Source: Ficedula albicollis (Eukaryota > Chordata > Aves > Passeriformes > Muscicapidae). From it: DNA of 64,000 bases. A program made the translations under genes and the position numbers. Below, in pieces: positions 41,606 to 64,000 of the stretch (the first letter of the stretch is position 1; each line of letters starts with the position of its first letter). The stretch lies in assembly GCF_000247815.1 (NCBI RefSeq), contig NC_021674.1, positions 26,476,331 through 26,540,330 on the forward strand. The letters run 5' to 3'. Under the pieces are notes generated by a model. That model saw only the letters and a program-made list of their open reading frames with translations, searched no databases and was not told the origin of the DNA.

Positions 41606-44167
41606 GCTCTGCTCAGTGTGGGAACAGCAGCTGGCAGCACAGAAGGGACATTCTTCAGGTTGGTGAAACACTGATGGTGCCAAGAAACAGGGAGAAGTCG
41701 GGAGGTGTAGTAGGATGGTAGAGGCTGCACTCCCTTGCCTTGAGGAGTGCCATCATCCTTTTCCATTGCTTTCCTGTGTCGCTGATGGCTCTAAATTATA
41801 TTCCATCTTCCAGCTTTAAAGCTGCTTGAGCGTGTGTCGCCATATCTCCTGCTCTTCAACCACATACTCAGTGAGCTTGCCTTGCAACATGACTGGTATA
41901 TTTCCAGCAGAAGGTAGTTTGTTTTAGGGGAGTATTTCTTACACGGCCTTCAATTAACATCTGACATCAGCACTGCTGAAAGAAAATGGATCCCACCTAC
42001 TGAGGGGCAGGTATAATGGGGCTTCTTAAACAGCACAATTTGGGAATAACCCAACTCTTTAATTAATGCTCTTTTTTATGCCAAACCCAAGCTGCTCAGG
42101 CAGTTTTAGTCTTTTCCCATGTCTGGGAGGCAGTACAGTGTTTAAAGAGTTCAGTAAAGCTACATGATGATTTTTAATGACACCTGTGTCTTGAGGCTGG
42201 TTGTGGGGGATCACTGTCTGACATGAGTCAGGCATCTTGTTCAAGCTTCCTAACCAGTTTGTTGACAAAAAAATACCACTGTTTTGGAAGAAATCTGACA
42301 CCTTTTTGCTCTATTTCTTTAACAGATTAGTTTCTTCAGCTTCTGTGCAAAGGGAGTCTGCCACCCTAGAACTGAGCTCCTGTTTGAAAAAACTAGCATA
42401 TACCTATGAAGTAGTCATGAAAGAGTTCAGGCTTTTTGTTTGCTCTTTAATTATTCCTAATTAAACATCAGAGGATCATTTGAGATAGTTGAAAGCTAAA
42501 ATGACTTTTCTGCACAGAATTCTTCAGATCCATCAGGTCTCAGTTACTTTCCTGCCAAGGTACTGCTAATGAGGCCTCGGGTTTGTTTCCTAGGAAGGTG
42601 GAATACAAAAACACTTTCAAATGTCTGGTAACTCTCTGGGTAATGGTCACGCCCACATGCTGTGGTGGTAGCAGCCATCAGACTGGTGCTGTAATCCACC
42701 ATGGACTCTGCCCCAGTCTTTCCACATTTGTTTCTGCAGCCAGGCTCCATCTTACATGGAGGATGCCACAATATGATAGGTGTTTTTGTCCCAGGAGTGG
42801 GAAAAAGCAGGAGGTGAAAAGCCTTTTATGCCTTCTCACCAGTGGTGTTCCTCCTTTCCCCAGGGAAATGCTGGAGGTTAACCAGGCAGAGACCATACAG
42901 AGTAGTGTTGGCTCCTGCTGTGCGATCGTAAATCTGTCTTCTGACATCTTCATCCCATCTCTATGCAGGAGGGTTAGTAACTGGTACCACTAAATTCCCT
43001 AAAGCCACACTGATGTTCTTGGTGATCTGTGAAGGACTTAAAGCTTCTGTTATAGCCTGGGATGTACTGTAGCAGGTGTGTGTTTCTATGTTTGACTTAC
43101 AGCTTTAGGAGGAAATGGATTGTGTGCATTTTGTCTATAGATACTTTGTGCTTTGAATGGAAGCATGGTCAGATGTGAACCATGGCACTGTGCTGCTTGT
43201 GCTGTCATCATGCTACAGGCTAAAAAGAGAAACTTGTTCCCTCTCCATTTCCATGCCCCTTTACAGACATATCCATGTTCTTTCAGAGAACTCTGAACCA
43301 GATTTGAACCTTACATACTCACTCTGAGCAGGTCTAGTGACACAGTAAACTTGGTGGAATGCTCTGTTATCCTCTAACTCTGCCATGCACTTGTCACTTG
43401 TTCAGCATGTGGTCTGGGCAGCTCCTCAAGCGTTTAGAGGACCAGAAACAAGCCTTGCTTGTATGTGATGTTAAAGGGAAAAAAAAAAGCCCAGCCTCTG
43501 AATGAACAAATTAAAGTCAAGATTGTTTAGATTGTGCTTTCAAATTTATCAGAGATGTTGGAGGGCAGACAGCGTTGCCTTTTGTGGTACTGCCCCATAA
43601 TTGAATGTATTCCCTTCTAAGTCTCTTGATGCATCTCTCTGTGTTCCCAATGATGCGTGACAAAAAGCTCTGAGGAGTGCTGGTGGGTTTGTATTGGAGC
43701 CTGGGATGGCTCTGTAATGAACCTCCAAGCAGGAATTTCCATTCCTCACCTCTAGCTTCTACCTCATGCCATGGGTTATGTGTATGTGCGTGGCTGATGG
43801 TTTAGATGGGCCAAGGAGCCAGGAAGCTCCCAGTCCCCAGGCAGGTCCTAGACATGCTGTACACAGGCATGGAGGAATGGATGACTCCATGTGGGAGGGT
43901 GCTCAGCACAGCACAAATTCCTGCTGCCTGCAGACAGCGTTTGCTCACTGGACCGTCTTAAGCCCCCGCTTTGGAACATAGAGAGTTTATTTGTGACCCT
44001 ACCAAAGCAGTTAATAAGATTTTCTTTCATTTAGGCATGCTCACAAAGTGGAAGGCACTGTGAGTCCCTTACAGGAACACACGGCCTGAGCTCCTGTAAA
44101 TCACAGGGGATGTTGTACTGAGATGGCTTTCTGCCTTTAGGGTTTAGCAGAAAAATTCTGTAATGCC

Positions 44168-44188
44168 TTTTTTTTTTTTTTTTTTTTT
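44168..44188. repeat. Poly-T run, 21 nt
   Basis: Uninterrupted T tract in unique sequence. No adjacent retroelement body was recognised, so it is not called as a retroposon tail. Confidence 0.85.
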
Positions 44189-47100
44189 GCTATTACTTGC
44201 AAACAGGAAATGAATAAGCAAAGAAACACCATTATAACTGTGGTTTCAGAAGCTGTTCAGTTTGAAACAAAGGGATTTCTTCACATTCAACCTCATTAGT
44301 TTGATTAGTGGGCTTGTAAAATGAAGCATGAAAATGAAACATGACATAGACGTGAACTGATTGTACTAAGATCTACAAAACTGCTGCTTGGAAATAAAAG
44401 GATGACAGACATCTTCTCTGAGCTGTTTAAAAAGTAAAGTTTTCAAAGTAGCTCATTTTTTAGAGCATGTAAATTACATTTCTGTAGGTCTTAACAGGAG
44501 ACACTAAGAAGCTGAAAAATCCAAATGAGCATGTCAGGTGATTTTTTTGGTTAGTTGGTTAGTAGTGGTTTTTTTTAATAGAGCAGATAAACATGAAGAT
44601 GTAATAAGTCATCAGTAGAAACATATGTTGGGCAGGAACATCTTATAACTGTGTGGAAATTGTTGATGGGCTACTAGTTGTTGCCATTTAAAATCTGAGA
44701 GAATACTCGGCATTATTTTCAGAAAGGCCTCTTTGTATCTTGCTGACTTCTGCCTTCAAATACACTCTGTCCTGTTGCCTTGGTTATTGTAAAAATACCT
44801 GTTTGCTTGGATCTTGATGGGAGATCCTGAAGGGGAGTGATTTTACTCTTTCAGCATTAGTTCAGTTACTGGCACTGTGTGAAACAGTCTCCTGCTCCTA
44901 GTGTTGCTGTACAGCTATAGCATATTGCCTTGAAAAGTGGGGTTTGAATGCCTGGTTTTCTTAATAGAGATTAATCCCACAAGCCCATACCTCTTTGGGT
45001 ATGAACTGATTTTTTTCTGTGTGCATCGTGTACTGTCAAAACTAGGTCTATCCAACTGCAACTATGTGACTGTCTGACTGTCCATGTCCTTTTTCTTCTG
45101 TAGCTCACTTTAAAAAAAATTTTAAAAAATCAAGTCATTTGAATGTATGTTTTGGTGGATTTCGAAGAAATATTTTGAAATACTGCTTTCAAAGATTAGT
45201 CACACTAGTACAGTTAAGATCCCGGAACTCCTTTTGTAATTGTGGAGTCTGCATTTCCAGTAAGAGCATCTGGAAAAAGATTTCTAAATGCTGTTGGACA
45301 TTGTGGAAAAGTGAGCTGGAGGTGTTCTTTCTGGAGAAGAATTTGGCATCTTGGTAGTGAGGAAAGGAAGGGTATGGCTGCAGGGTTCCTGCAAACTGGG
45401 GAGGTGTGTGATCACTGTGAACTATTGTGAGTGAGGGGCTGAGTACAAGTGTGCTTGGGGGTCCCCATCATGCTGATTTCAGCCCTAGCAAGTTGCTGCC
45501 ACTATGGTTTGGCTCATTGGAAAGGGCAGGGTCGGATGTTGGTGGAGGAGGTGCCCTTTGGCACTTCACCAAGTGAAGCTTGGGGGTTTAGTGTGAAAGT
45601 AGAATGCATGGAGTTTGGAAATCCTCCTGGGGCAATTTCCTGTAAGGCAACTTTTGCCATGAATGATGTTGCCCTGTAAAGCACAGCCACAAAGTATTTC
45701 CATGAACCATGGAAGTAATGCGTTGCCAGGCTTATTTACCCCCTAGCTCCATATATTAGTGAATTGTGCATTACCTACTTTAAACCTAAGTAATGGGTGT
45801 TGTAGAGGTAACCTGTGTTGCAGACAGCACATGAAACGTGTAGCTGCTTCAGCCACTGTGCTTCTGGCCCACGACTCCAAGAGCAGCCGTGTCTGCTGGG
45901 CACAGCCAGTGCCTGTCCTGCAGTGTACTGGGTGCTCCTGTGCCAGGATCAGGAGTGCCCGTGGAGACCATCAGCTCCTGCCACAGCCTGCAGAAGGACC
46001 CATTTTTCAGGGTCTTGTGGCACCTTACAACCACTTTGTACCATAGGTTTTGTAGGCATATGGGATTTATTTCCTAGGCATGAGTCAGGACACGATTTTG
46101 CCTGTAAGAATCAAAATGCTCTTTGAGATGTTTCCATGGGAAGCAGGGATTGACTATACGGGAAAAAGGGAAGGGAGGAAGAAGAAGGATCACTTATTTG
46201 AGCAGGTTTTGTGGTGTTTTGAGTATGGCTGTTGTGGCAGTCTGCCATCCAGAGGCACCTGTTGTGGCTCTTGAGTGCTGGGCATGGGCACTTTTCAGTC
46301 TGTTTATTATTTTCAGCATAGGTTTGTGGAATTTGTGTAATTTAGCTAAGTGTGTGTGTTTCTAATGCAAACCTCAGTGCAAACAAACCCTGCCCAGCAG
46401 GGACTGTTGCAGAAAGAATGAGAGTCCTGTTGACTTGAATATTCCCTGTTCCCTGTATTTCCAATGAGTTCCAGATATTTTATTGGTTCCTGGTTCCTCT
46501 GCTGGTAAACCAGAAAGGTATTTTAGTGACTTTAAGATGATTTCTTCTTTGCTTTGGATGGGGGAAGAGAATGTTTAAGGGGGCAGTTTGAAGAAGTCCA
46601 TCTAAAATTGAAAGTAGAAGTCAAAGTGTTTATTAGGTATATTAAGATACAATTGATGGTTAAAATAGGCAGGTTTATGTCTACTTTTCAGAGTGCTTGG
46701 GTGGCTCTTTGCTGTGGATCTGGGGAAGGCAAAAAGGGGTGCTGGATAAAAGCAAACCCACCATGGAGTTGTTCAAAGTGTTGCCTCTCACTACATAATC
46801 TCTTCTACAGAGGAGAGGTTTTAAGAGAGAAGAGGGAAGTTCACCAAGAATTATTCAGTATTGGTGTCACTTTTTGAGATTTCTGTGGTGATCAGAATGG
46901 CTCTGAAATAGATCATACTGTGCACTCCAGAAACTGACTAAAGATTAAAATGGAAGTTGTGAACAACAACCTGTGTTAGAAGGTGTAAATATGTTTAAAA
47001 ATAGCATCTCTGTAGTTCAGCAAGGCACTGGGAAACTCATGACGATGTTTTCAGCTGAAATTAAAATAAAAAAGAGCAACCTGTTTTCCTAGTAAACTTG

Positions 47101-49584
47101 CACTGGTTTGATTTCTGTGAACTCCAGTGTGCTCTGGGGGCTGCAGTTAAGGACAGCACTGTCTGTGTTAACTGTAAAGCGACAGACACAATTAGTATTG
47201 CCTGCTCTTCCAGGAAAAAAGCCAGTGGATGTCATGCGACGGATCTAAAAATGGATGGTGACGACACCCATTTTATGCTTCGTTTGATCCAGTGTAATAC
47301 TGTTGTGGTGCTGCTGTGTGGAGGAGGGGCTGAACTAAAATAATATGTATTTGTATTGATCATAAGGCTCATTATATGAGGCAACTTTTGTGGCTTGCCA
47401 CTTGGAAGTTCACATAACTTCTGCTACAAAATAATGTCAGGGAGCTGTGTGCTTTGGTCTGGGGGTTTGACAGTTGTGGGTTTTTTGTATTTGTGCTTTC
47501 TCCTTCTATCTCAAATTTGGTGTTTACCAGCATCTTGAGAAAATGACGAAGACTTTCAGGCTGCTGAGTTTGTTTGATGTTCTTTTCCCACTAGGGAACA
47601 TAAAATAATAATTCAGTTGCATAAACAGTTGTAACTGGGAAAATGCATTCCTGCCAATGTCTTTAAAAAAAGCTTTGATTTGGAAAACTCTGCTGAATTG
47701 GCATTGTAATCACTTTCTTGTCATTCTCTCCAGTGGATGTACAAGTGGGTTTTATAGACAGAGAGATCCCATGGATCACTCTCCTCTGGGGCATCTAAGG
47801 ATTCTCCAAATTCTAGACAGCCAGACTCTGGCATGAGTGTATAAGGATTGCTCAGGGCTGAAAATATTGATGGATAAACTGGACTTGAAAATGACACCCT
47901 TTGTGAGCTTGTTGGTGTCTGTCAAGTGCATAGCAGCATTTGGCAGCAGTCTAACAAGGATGTGCACCTCTCTCTGTCTCTGGCTTAATTCTTGTCCTGA
48001 ACAAGCAAGTACTTGTATGGGAATAAGGTTTGGGGAGCCGCAAATATGGATTCTCTTCCCACTGTTAGTGTTAATTCTGTGGTGCTGATAAGACTAAAAG
48101 AGCAAACCCATCCTGCTCTTCTTATGGCTGGGAAATTGTTCTGGCTTTGCAGATCAGAGTTCAGCCATCTGGGGAACTTGCTCAACTCTGCTCTCATTTC
48201 CAAAACTGCGGCATAAATTATGTGCGCATCTGAAATGTGTTGGGATTTTTCTTGAAGCACCGTGTCAAGGGGCTGATAAAAGAGACACTGTATTTTCTGT
48301 GAGCCAGAAGAACCTTTTTCATTCATACCCCACCACTGCTTGCTTGAATAGCAAATGGAAACAGGCTGAGAAAAATGTCCGAAATGACTCGGGGGTAGTA
48401 TTGCACCTCTTGGGAGGGTGCACTAACTACTTGTGAGAGGGAGCATTTAATCTGCTTTCACATCAGGGAAAAGATCGTGATCTGTTATGCCCAGTGGTTA
48501 GAGTGGGAATGGGGTTTGGACATTTTTAACATGGGCTCAAAAAAAAAACCAGAGAAGCTGAGGTTTGGGTGAAAATGGCTGGGAGTCTGGCCGACCACCA
48601 TATCAAACAGGCAGCCAAGGCAAGGACATGATGAGAAAGAAGCCACACTGCAAGTCCCAAAATTCTTGCTGAAAACTGCTGCCTACAATGAAGGCTGTGT
48701 AGACATGGGACAGGTTGGAGCAGGTTTGTCAAGAGAGGAAGGTGAAGTGGGCAAGGGGAAGGCAGCATGAGGCAGAAATCAGCATGACGAAACCATAGAT
48801 CTATGTATGGGCTGGGGCTAGTGGAAGGAATGGCATTGGGGTTAGAGGAAAGGACAGGGGTAAAGACTAAGCAATTTTCTGTAGTTGCTTGCTGCAGCTA
48901 AGAAACATGTTTAGCTGTTGAGAGACTGGAGGACATTTGATGTTTGATGGATGAAAAAGCCATCAAGATGGTAGTGCTGTGCTGCTGTGGTTTATCTAGG
49001 ACCTTTGGTCCTGGAGCTGTGCACTGGAGGGGGACAACAATAAGCCCGGAGGAGGCAATGCTTGAGGTAGTTTTCTTCTGGCTTGCCTTTGCCAGTGCTT
49101 TGGGGAGACAGCTTCAGTCCTTAGAGCTAGTGCTAGTCCTTCAAAATCAACAGCCAGACTCCAAATATTACAATATGTCTGGTGTGACAAAGTTGCTCTG
49201 GTTTCTGGTGCTAGTGCCTTTGAGGATCTAGCTTGCCAGTTTTGTTTGTAATTCCAAGACCTAAGCACAGACTTTCCAAGTGAGGAGTTTGGGAGATGTT
49301 TGGGTTTTTTTCAGATAGTGCCCAAGGTGTGACACAGCTGCTGCTGCCGCCTCCAGCATGTCAAGGGCTGGTGTTGGTTGGCCTGCAGGTAGTCCTTGCA
49401 AGCCAGGCTCATGAATGTGCTGCTGTTCCCTAATGAGACATCCTAACCACATTCCTAACTGGGAGGCATGACTGAACAGAATTAAGTCCTTGATTACAGG
49501 AATCTAGGACTTCTTCAAGGAAAATGTTCCATGTGAAGCCTGTGGCACTTAACCAGCTTCCAAAACTTCAGGCTGGCTTTCAGA

Positions 49585-49605
49585 CAAACAACAACAACAA
49601 CAAAA
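49585..49605. repeat. (AAC)n microsatellite
   Basis: Short array of about six AAC/ACA units followed by AAAACAG. Confidence 0.85.
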
Positions 49606-50065
49606 CAGTAGCTAAGGTGTTTAATCACTTTTTAAAAATTTTTATTTATTCAAATGCATTTTTAATGTGAACACCCAAAACTGGGGTATGTCCCAGTTAC
49701 TGGAGCCTTCTGATGGTGTTTTTGTTGTATCAGTTAACTAAGGAAACATCAATGAATTGAGCTTGGAGCAGCAAGAATCCACACCTGCCTCCTCCACAGG
49801 CAAGGGTGGGCTCAGACACAGCCCCAGGAAACCAAAAGGCAGCCTTTGGGCTGTGTGTTGGTTTGTGCTAAGGGAGCAGGACAGGTCTCTGTGACAGACC
49901 TTGTCCCAATAAAACATTGTTAAGGACTTGCTTTTTTCTTAGAAATCATTTCTTCCTCCCTTGGAAAGCCTATAATTAGGAGTTGGAGGGGAAAGAAAAA
50001 TTAAGCTCTTTATTTAGCTGTCGAGGAATATTTCCAGTTCTCCACTGTAGCACTTTAAAAAAATT

Positions 50066-50097
50066 AAATATATATATACACACACACATATGTATGT
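50066..50097. repeat. (TA)n(CA)n compound microsatellite
   Basis: TATATATATA passes directly into CACACACACA and then TATGTATGTG, a compound dinucleotide repeat. Confidence 0.85.
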
Positions 50098-51979
50098 GGC
50101 ATGTCTGTGAATAGCTTTATAAAGCTCCTCAGGTAGAAGTAACAGATGAAACCTTTACCACCTAGAACTGGAGCATCTGTGTGTTAGTCTTCTGTGTGCT
50201 CTGCCTGCTGCTCCAAGTGAGTGTGATGAAGCACGTAGTGTCTGCAGACCTCAGTATGGCTTAGGAGCCTGTGTTTCCAGTGAAAAAACAGTTGGACTTT
50301 GTTATCCAAGTTTTCTGGGCTTTCTTGTATTTTTATTACTAATCCCATGTTGAGAATTCCCTATTTTATTTTGTTATAAGCATTTCTTTGATAAACGTCA
50401 TGAGTCATACCTGAGTGAATCCTGTGTTCTAGGAAAAATGGTTGCTTGATCATTTTAAAAAGATGATAGAGTTGATAATCAGCCAGAGACTGAGGCCAGC
50501 CCAAGTCATGAGAGCTTGGCAAAACAGGCCAATTTTTCAGCAGAATGTAATGAGTATTGAACAACATTGTTGGGATCAGTGCTGTGCTGTTCGAGATACA
50601 AAGTCTGATGCCAAGAAATGGTGCTTTTAGGCAGTGAAAGATGATGTACGCTGAATTTTAAGCACTTCTGCTGGCCTACTGTGGAGGAAAAAAAAAAATT
50701 TAAAAGTTGCCATAAATCCCCGTTCAGCAGAATAAAACTCAGCTATTAATTCATAGGTTGCATTGTGTTTCTGACTAGGTTTTGGGTCTTTGGGGTATGT
50801 AAATTGTACTGTCAGAGTTTAGCTGTCCAGGATGTTCATGTATGTTAGGAAAAAAACCACTAAAACTCACTAACATGAAAAGTGTTTAGCTATAGAGGGG
50901 GAAAGAAAAAAAGGCAGCTCAAGGCACTAACCAGTATGTTCCTTCAGCTATTTGAACATGGGAATGGTGAATGCAGGACCCTCTTAAGTATGAAAGTATG
51001 AGCAATCAGCTGTTTGGACACCTCAAAAAATAATGCCTGACAGCACTAATTTATATTAACAGCTATTACACTCTTCAAAAGATAGAAGTTGATCTTAACA
51101 GTTGATCTTAAATCTATTTCAGATATTGTTTTTTGTTTTTTTCCAATACTCAAGTTGGATTAGGATCTGCTATGCTGAGTTAGTCCTGGGGACACTTTGA
51201 CAAAGACTAAGGGGATACTTTCAAAGGGAGAATTTTGCATAGGTAATGTTCATTACAACAGCTTTAGAAGCAAGGATTTGGTTTCTTCTACTACTGAGTG
51301 TCCAGTTTAAGAAAGGAGGTAACAATAGCCCACTTTTGCAGGCTCTTCACAAGGTTTGCTGCTGCTTGAGCAGCTCACTGGTGCCTGTGTGGGCACTGCA
51401 TGTTTCAAAGGCAGTTATCAGAAGAGGCAACATTAACAACTTCCACACAGTGCTGAAGTTTAGGTGCATGTTTGGAAATTAATTTTTTAATGTGTCTGTC
51501 CTCCTACTATGTGATTGGTGTAATTACACAGGCAAAACCTGTATAAAAATTTTCTGTATGGAAAAGGACTGACCTGTTGAGCAGCAGCATTTGGCTTAAT
51601 GATTACTGTCAGGGCGAAGCAGATGCTTGGAAGGATTTGAAGGGGAAAATCCATTAGCCAGCAGTTTGCCAAGACTGCTAGAATATGGTGGCTTCTGTTT
51701 CTCCACCAAAACTCAGGTTGGGACCTGTAGCAATTCAGCCTCTAAACTGTGATTTGGTGGACTTAAGGCACCCTCAGCTCCTCAGGTAGAAACACAGTTT
51801 TGAAATGGAAGCAGCAGTTCGAGCCACAAGACAAGTTCCAGAAGGGCGGTGGTCTGCAGGGCATTAATTCTTCATTTGAGGAAAGACAGGTAAACTCTAC
51901 AAAGCAGTTGATGGTATGGACCTTTGGCAGGCTCCTTCCCAGCTCTCAAACGTGGGTAACATTTGATTGTTCTTTCAGT

Positions 51980-54180
51980 CTTCAAAGATGAATGCAAACC
52001 TTTATTTTCTATAAATAATTTAATAAATACTTTTGTTTTACAATGATACAACAAATAACAAATTCATAGCAAATGAGTCACAAAGAATTTAGGATCAGTA
52101 TACTTTAATAAGGTATCAGTGTCAAAATACATTTCCTTATCAAGTTAAAGTTCCCATACAGTTATAATATTGTCAATAAGAATTCAGCAATATAGATTAT
52201 GAAATAATTATGATAAAAAGTATGATTAATATTAAGACATGGAATATTTTTTCAGAGTGTTTTAGTAAACTGTTAGGGTATAACCTTTTTAATGCTGAAA
52301 CTATACAAATAAGAAATAAAAGAGCAGTATTCAAGTGTCTTTAATCCTTTAAGCCTTAAGTCTGTGCCACTGCAAATTTGTCAAATCTGGATGGCCAATT
52401 TTCATCAGCTGTTGATGCTTACAATAAATTTTTTCACACAGTAGTAACTTCACTTTACGAGTAGATTATTTTTGGTAATAAATTCTTGAAAGATTGCCTA
52501 CAATAGGGAGCATAATTTTTTTACATCATGTACCCATAACAAAAGGTCTTCAGCTTTTCTAGTGTGGTTAAGACTTGCTTAACACAGTGAAGTGCTGTGT
52601 GAACCCAAGGCTCTCTCTATGCAAGTGTCAGTGCATGATATAAAGCAATTTTATACACCAGGCTTCAGCAGAGTCAGAAGTCTCAAAAATATTTTTTTGT
52701 TCCAAGTCTCTGGGCCAGATTTTTACCTTTAGTACTTTGCCACTGTTTCATTTTCTTCTGTGAATCTACAGTGATTTATACCAGTGGAGGAAACAAGATA
52801 GATCCCAACACAGATCTAAGTCTGTATGCATTTTCAAGTCAGAACTGCTCATCTGCCTTTTTGTCTAATATTTTTTGCAGTTTAGAGATGTAATTTAAAC
52901 TTTCAAAACCCTTTGAAAGCATTCAAAGCCCTATTTTTCAAATATGTGCATGATAATTAATGATAGTTGGAAAGGAGCTCTGAAAATGTCTGGCTGCCTT
53001 TTAATGACTTTTTAGCTACTGATTAATGTAAGACAAGTAAAAATGAGAGACCTCCCTGCTGGCTATTCATCTCACTATGCAATTCCTAATTCTTTTTGTC
53101 TAATTATAACTGAACTAGCTTAATACAGTGGGAAATACTATTTTGAGATTTGTGGATTCAATATTGCAACTATATTGCTAGCTAGCATATAAAGTGAAAA
53201 AGGGTAACATCAACCAGAGGTTGATGCTCCAATTCCTGAAATATCAGCAACATCATAACAAATACTACAAGTTTCTAGCAGAAACAGCTCTTAAAGTAGT
53301 TGTGTCATAGATATAGCAAAAGTACCAAGAGATGATGAACAACTGACCCAGAGAGAGAAAATAATTAAAAAGAATCTGTTTTGTGTAAAAAATAAAGGCA
53401 ACAACAAAGAACAAAACAAGGAACCTCAACACAAATGAAAACACAGGCCTAAATCCTCCACTGGGGTAAATCTGTAGGACTCCCTTGGCTGTAGAGTAAG
53501 CCAGGTTAAGACAGCTGAGAATGTGGTTTGCTTCTGAGGAAAAAAGCTTAAAACGTGCAACTTTCACAGATACCCACAAACATTGCATTTCACCATTCAC
53601 ATTTCTTTCAACGAAGTGTATAAAAAGGAAGGAAAGGGATGGGAGGCAGAAGGCTGGGATTTTTCCTTAGTATGCTTTTCCAAAAGTTATTAAAGTTACA
53701 GTAAAATAAATGCTGAAAAATATAAAGACTCAAAGGATTTTAATTTGGCAGATCAACAAAAAACTGTGGTTGGAGATCAAATTTGTTTCATTCATCTTTG
53801 GCAATAAAAAGATATCTTTGCAGTACTGCAGCCAAAGTATCACATGATGAGGCATTTATACCACAGCTTTTTATTAGCATGAAATTTGAAAAAAAAAAAT
53901 TCAGAATATAAATTACAGGTAACGAGATAAGGGGAGGGTAATCAAACTCTCTAAACACCACTTTAATTGCAATAGAGAGAATACAGTAGATGTATTTCTT
54001 TAATATGAATAATAAAGTGAGTAACTTCAAAAGGCCACTATTTGGTAACGTGGACAGGTTCGATATCTACGTAAAATCCTGTAAAAGTGTACTGGTATTA
54101 GAAATGGTCTACTTGCAAAGACGTGTTTAAAAGCTGAAGCTGCTCCGGACAGCGGCGGCCGGGGGAGGCGGCGGGCTGGC
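51980..54180 (-). other. EPAS1: EPAS1 3' untranslated region (predicted)
   Basis: After the stop the sequence is GC-rich for about 40 bases, then becomes AT-rich with no coding potential. It contains several AUUUA-like elements in the sense of the gene, as expected for a regulated, unstable mRNA. The left boundary is inferred from the AATAAA at 52001-52006. Earlier AATAAA hexamers on this strand could give shorter forms. The length of about 2.2 kb is plausible for vertebrate EPAS1. Confidence 0.6.
52001..52006 (-). terminator. Poly(A) signal AATAAA, probable end of EPAS1
   Basis: TTTATT on the plus strand reads AATAAA on the gene strand, in the context GAAAATAAAGG, with cleavage expected 15-30 bases further left. 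It follows an AT-rich stretch with overlapping AUUUA-type motifs. The choice of this hexamer over others in the UTR is inference from position. Confidence 0.5.

Positions 54181-64000
<9,820 letters not shown>

Larger units (their letters stand above)
41606..51979. other. Region downstream of EPAS1, no supported gene
   Basis: About 10 kb past the inferred EPAS1 end. Contains the poly-T, AAC and TA/CA tracts listed separately, and otherwise unique sequence. I looked for coding of the genes that follow EPAS1 in mammals (TMEM247, ATP6V1E2, RHOQ) and recognised none. Confidence 0.55.

Noticed and set aside
41071..41766. Overlapping ORFs of 120-228 codons on both strands
   Set aside because: Stop codons are rare in CpG-rich DNA, five frames are open at once, and none shows a known domain. 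Treated as a CpG island.

Overview
The window looks like nuclear DNA of a bird, probably a songbird. It is AT-rich vertebrate intergenic and intronic sequence. The only confidently identified gene is the 3' half of EPAS1 (HIF-2 alpha) on the minus strand. The songbird suggestion rests on one decayed SINE at about 32.4-32.5 kb, which has a tRNA-Ile-like head and a CR1-like tail, the architecture of the zebra finch family TguSINE1. I compared with family sequences from memory, so the species is not fixed.

Layout. Bases 1-9,870 are intergenic with no gene I can support. A nearly perfect hexanucleotide array, (ATTTCT)n, fills about 9,873-10,949. After 2.3 kb of unique sequence, a GC-rich, CpG-rich island at about 13.19-14.37 kb is interrupted by an uninterrupted run of 1,045 C. 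The island's right edge ends in a good splice-donor sequence on the plus strand, so it may be the promoter and first exon of an unidentified transcript. From 14.4 to 52 kb there is mostly unique non-coding sequence. It contains a (CT)n tract, a T/G-rich low-complexity patch, the SINE, a solo-LTR-like element on the minus strand (37.11-37.52 kb) and a second CpG island (41.1-41.6 kb) with an ATG in strong Kozak context followed by a donor.

EPAS1 occupies about 51.98 kb to the right edge, transcribed leftwards. I could place nine coding exons by splice sites and reading frame, corresponding to exons 8-16 if the usual 16-exon structure holds. Joined once each they give an intact frame for the C-terminal 571 residues, followed by a stop and a roughly 2.2 kb 3' UTR with an AATAAA signal. 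Both prolyl-hydroxylation motifs and the C-terminal transactivation asparagine are present. Exons 1-7 (bHLH, PAS-A and most of PAS-B) lie beyond the right end.

The most notable structure is an exact 844-bp tandem duplication inside EPAS1 (61,518-62,361 and 62,362-63,205) that carries a complete second copy of exon 8. Splicing both copies in would shift the frame and meet a TGA at the first bases of exon 9, so only one copy can be used. It is either a very recent intragenic duplication or a false duplication in the assembly. I found no operon, CRISPR array or new multi-gene system. The exceptional features are the exon duplication and the two kilobase-scale low-complexity arrays.
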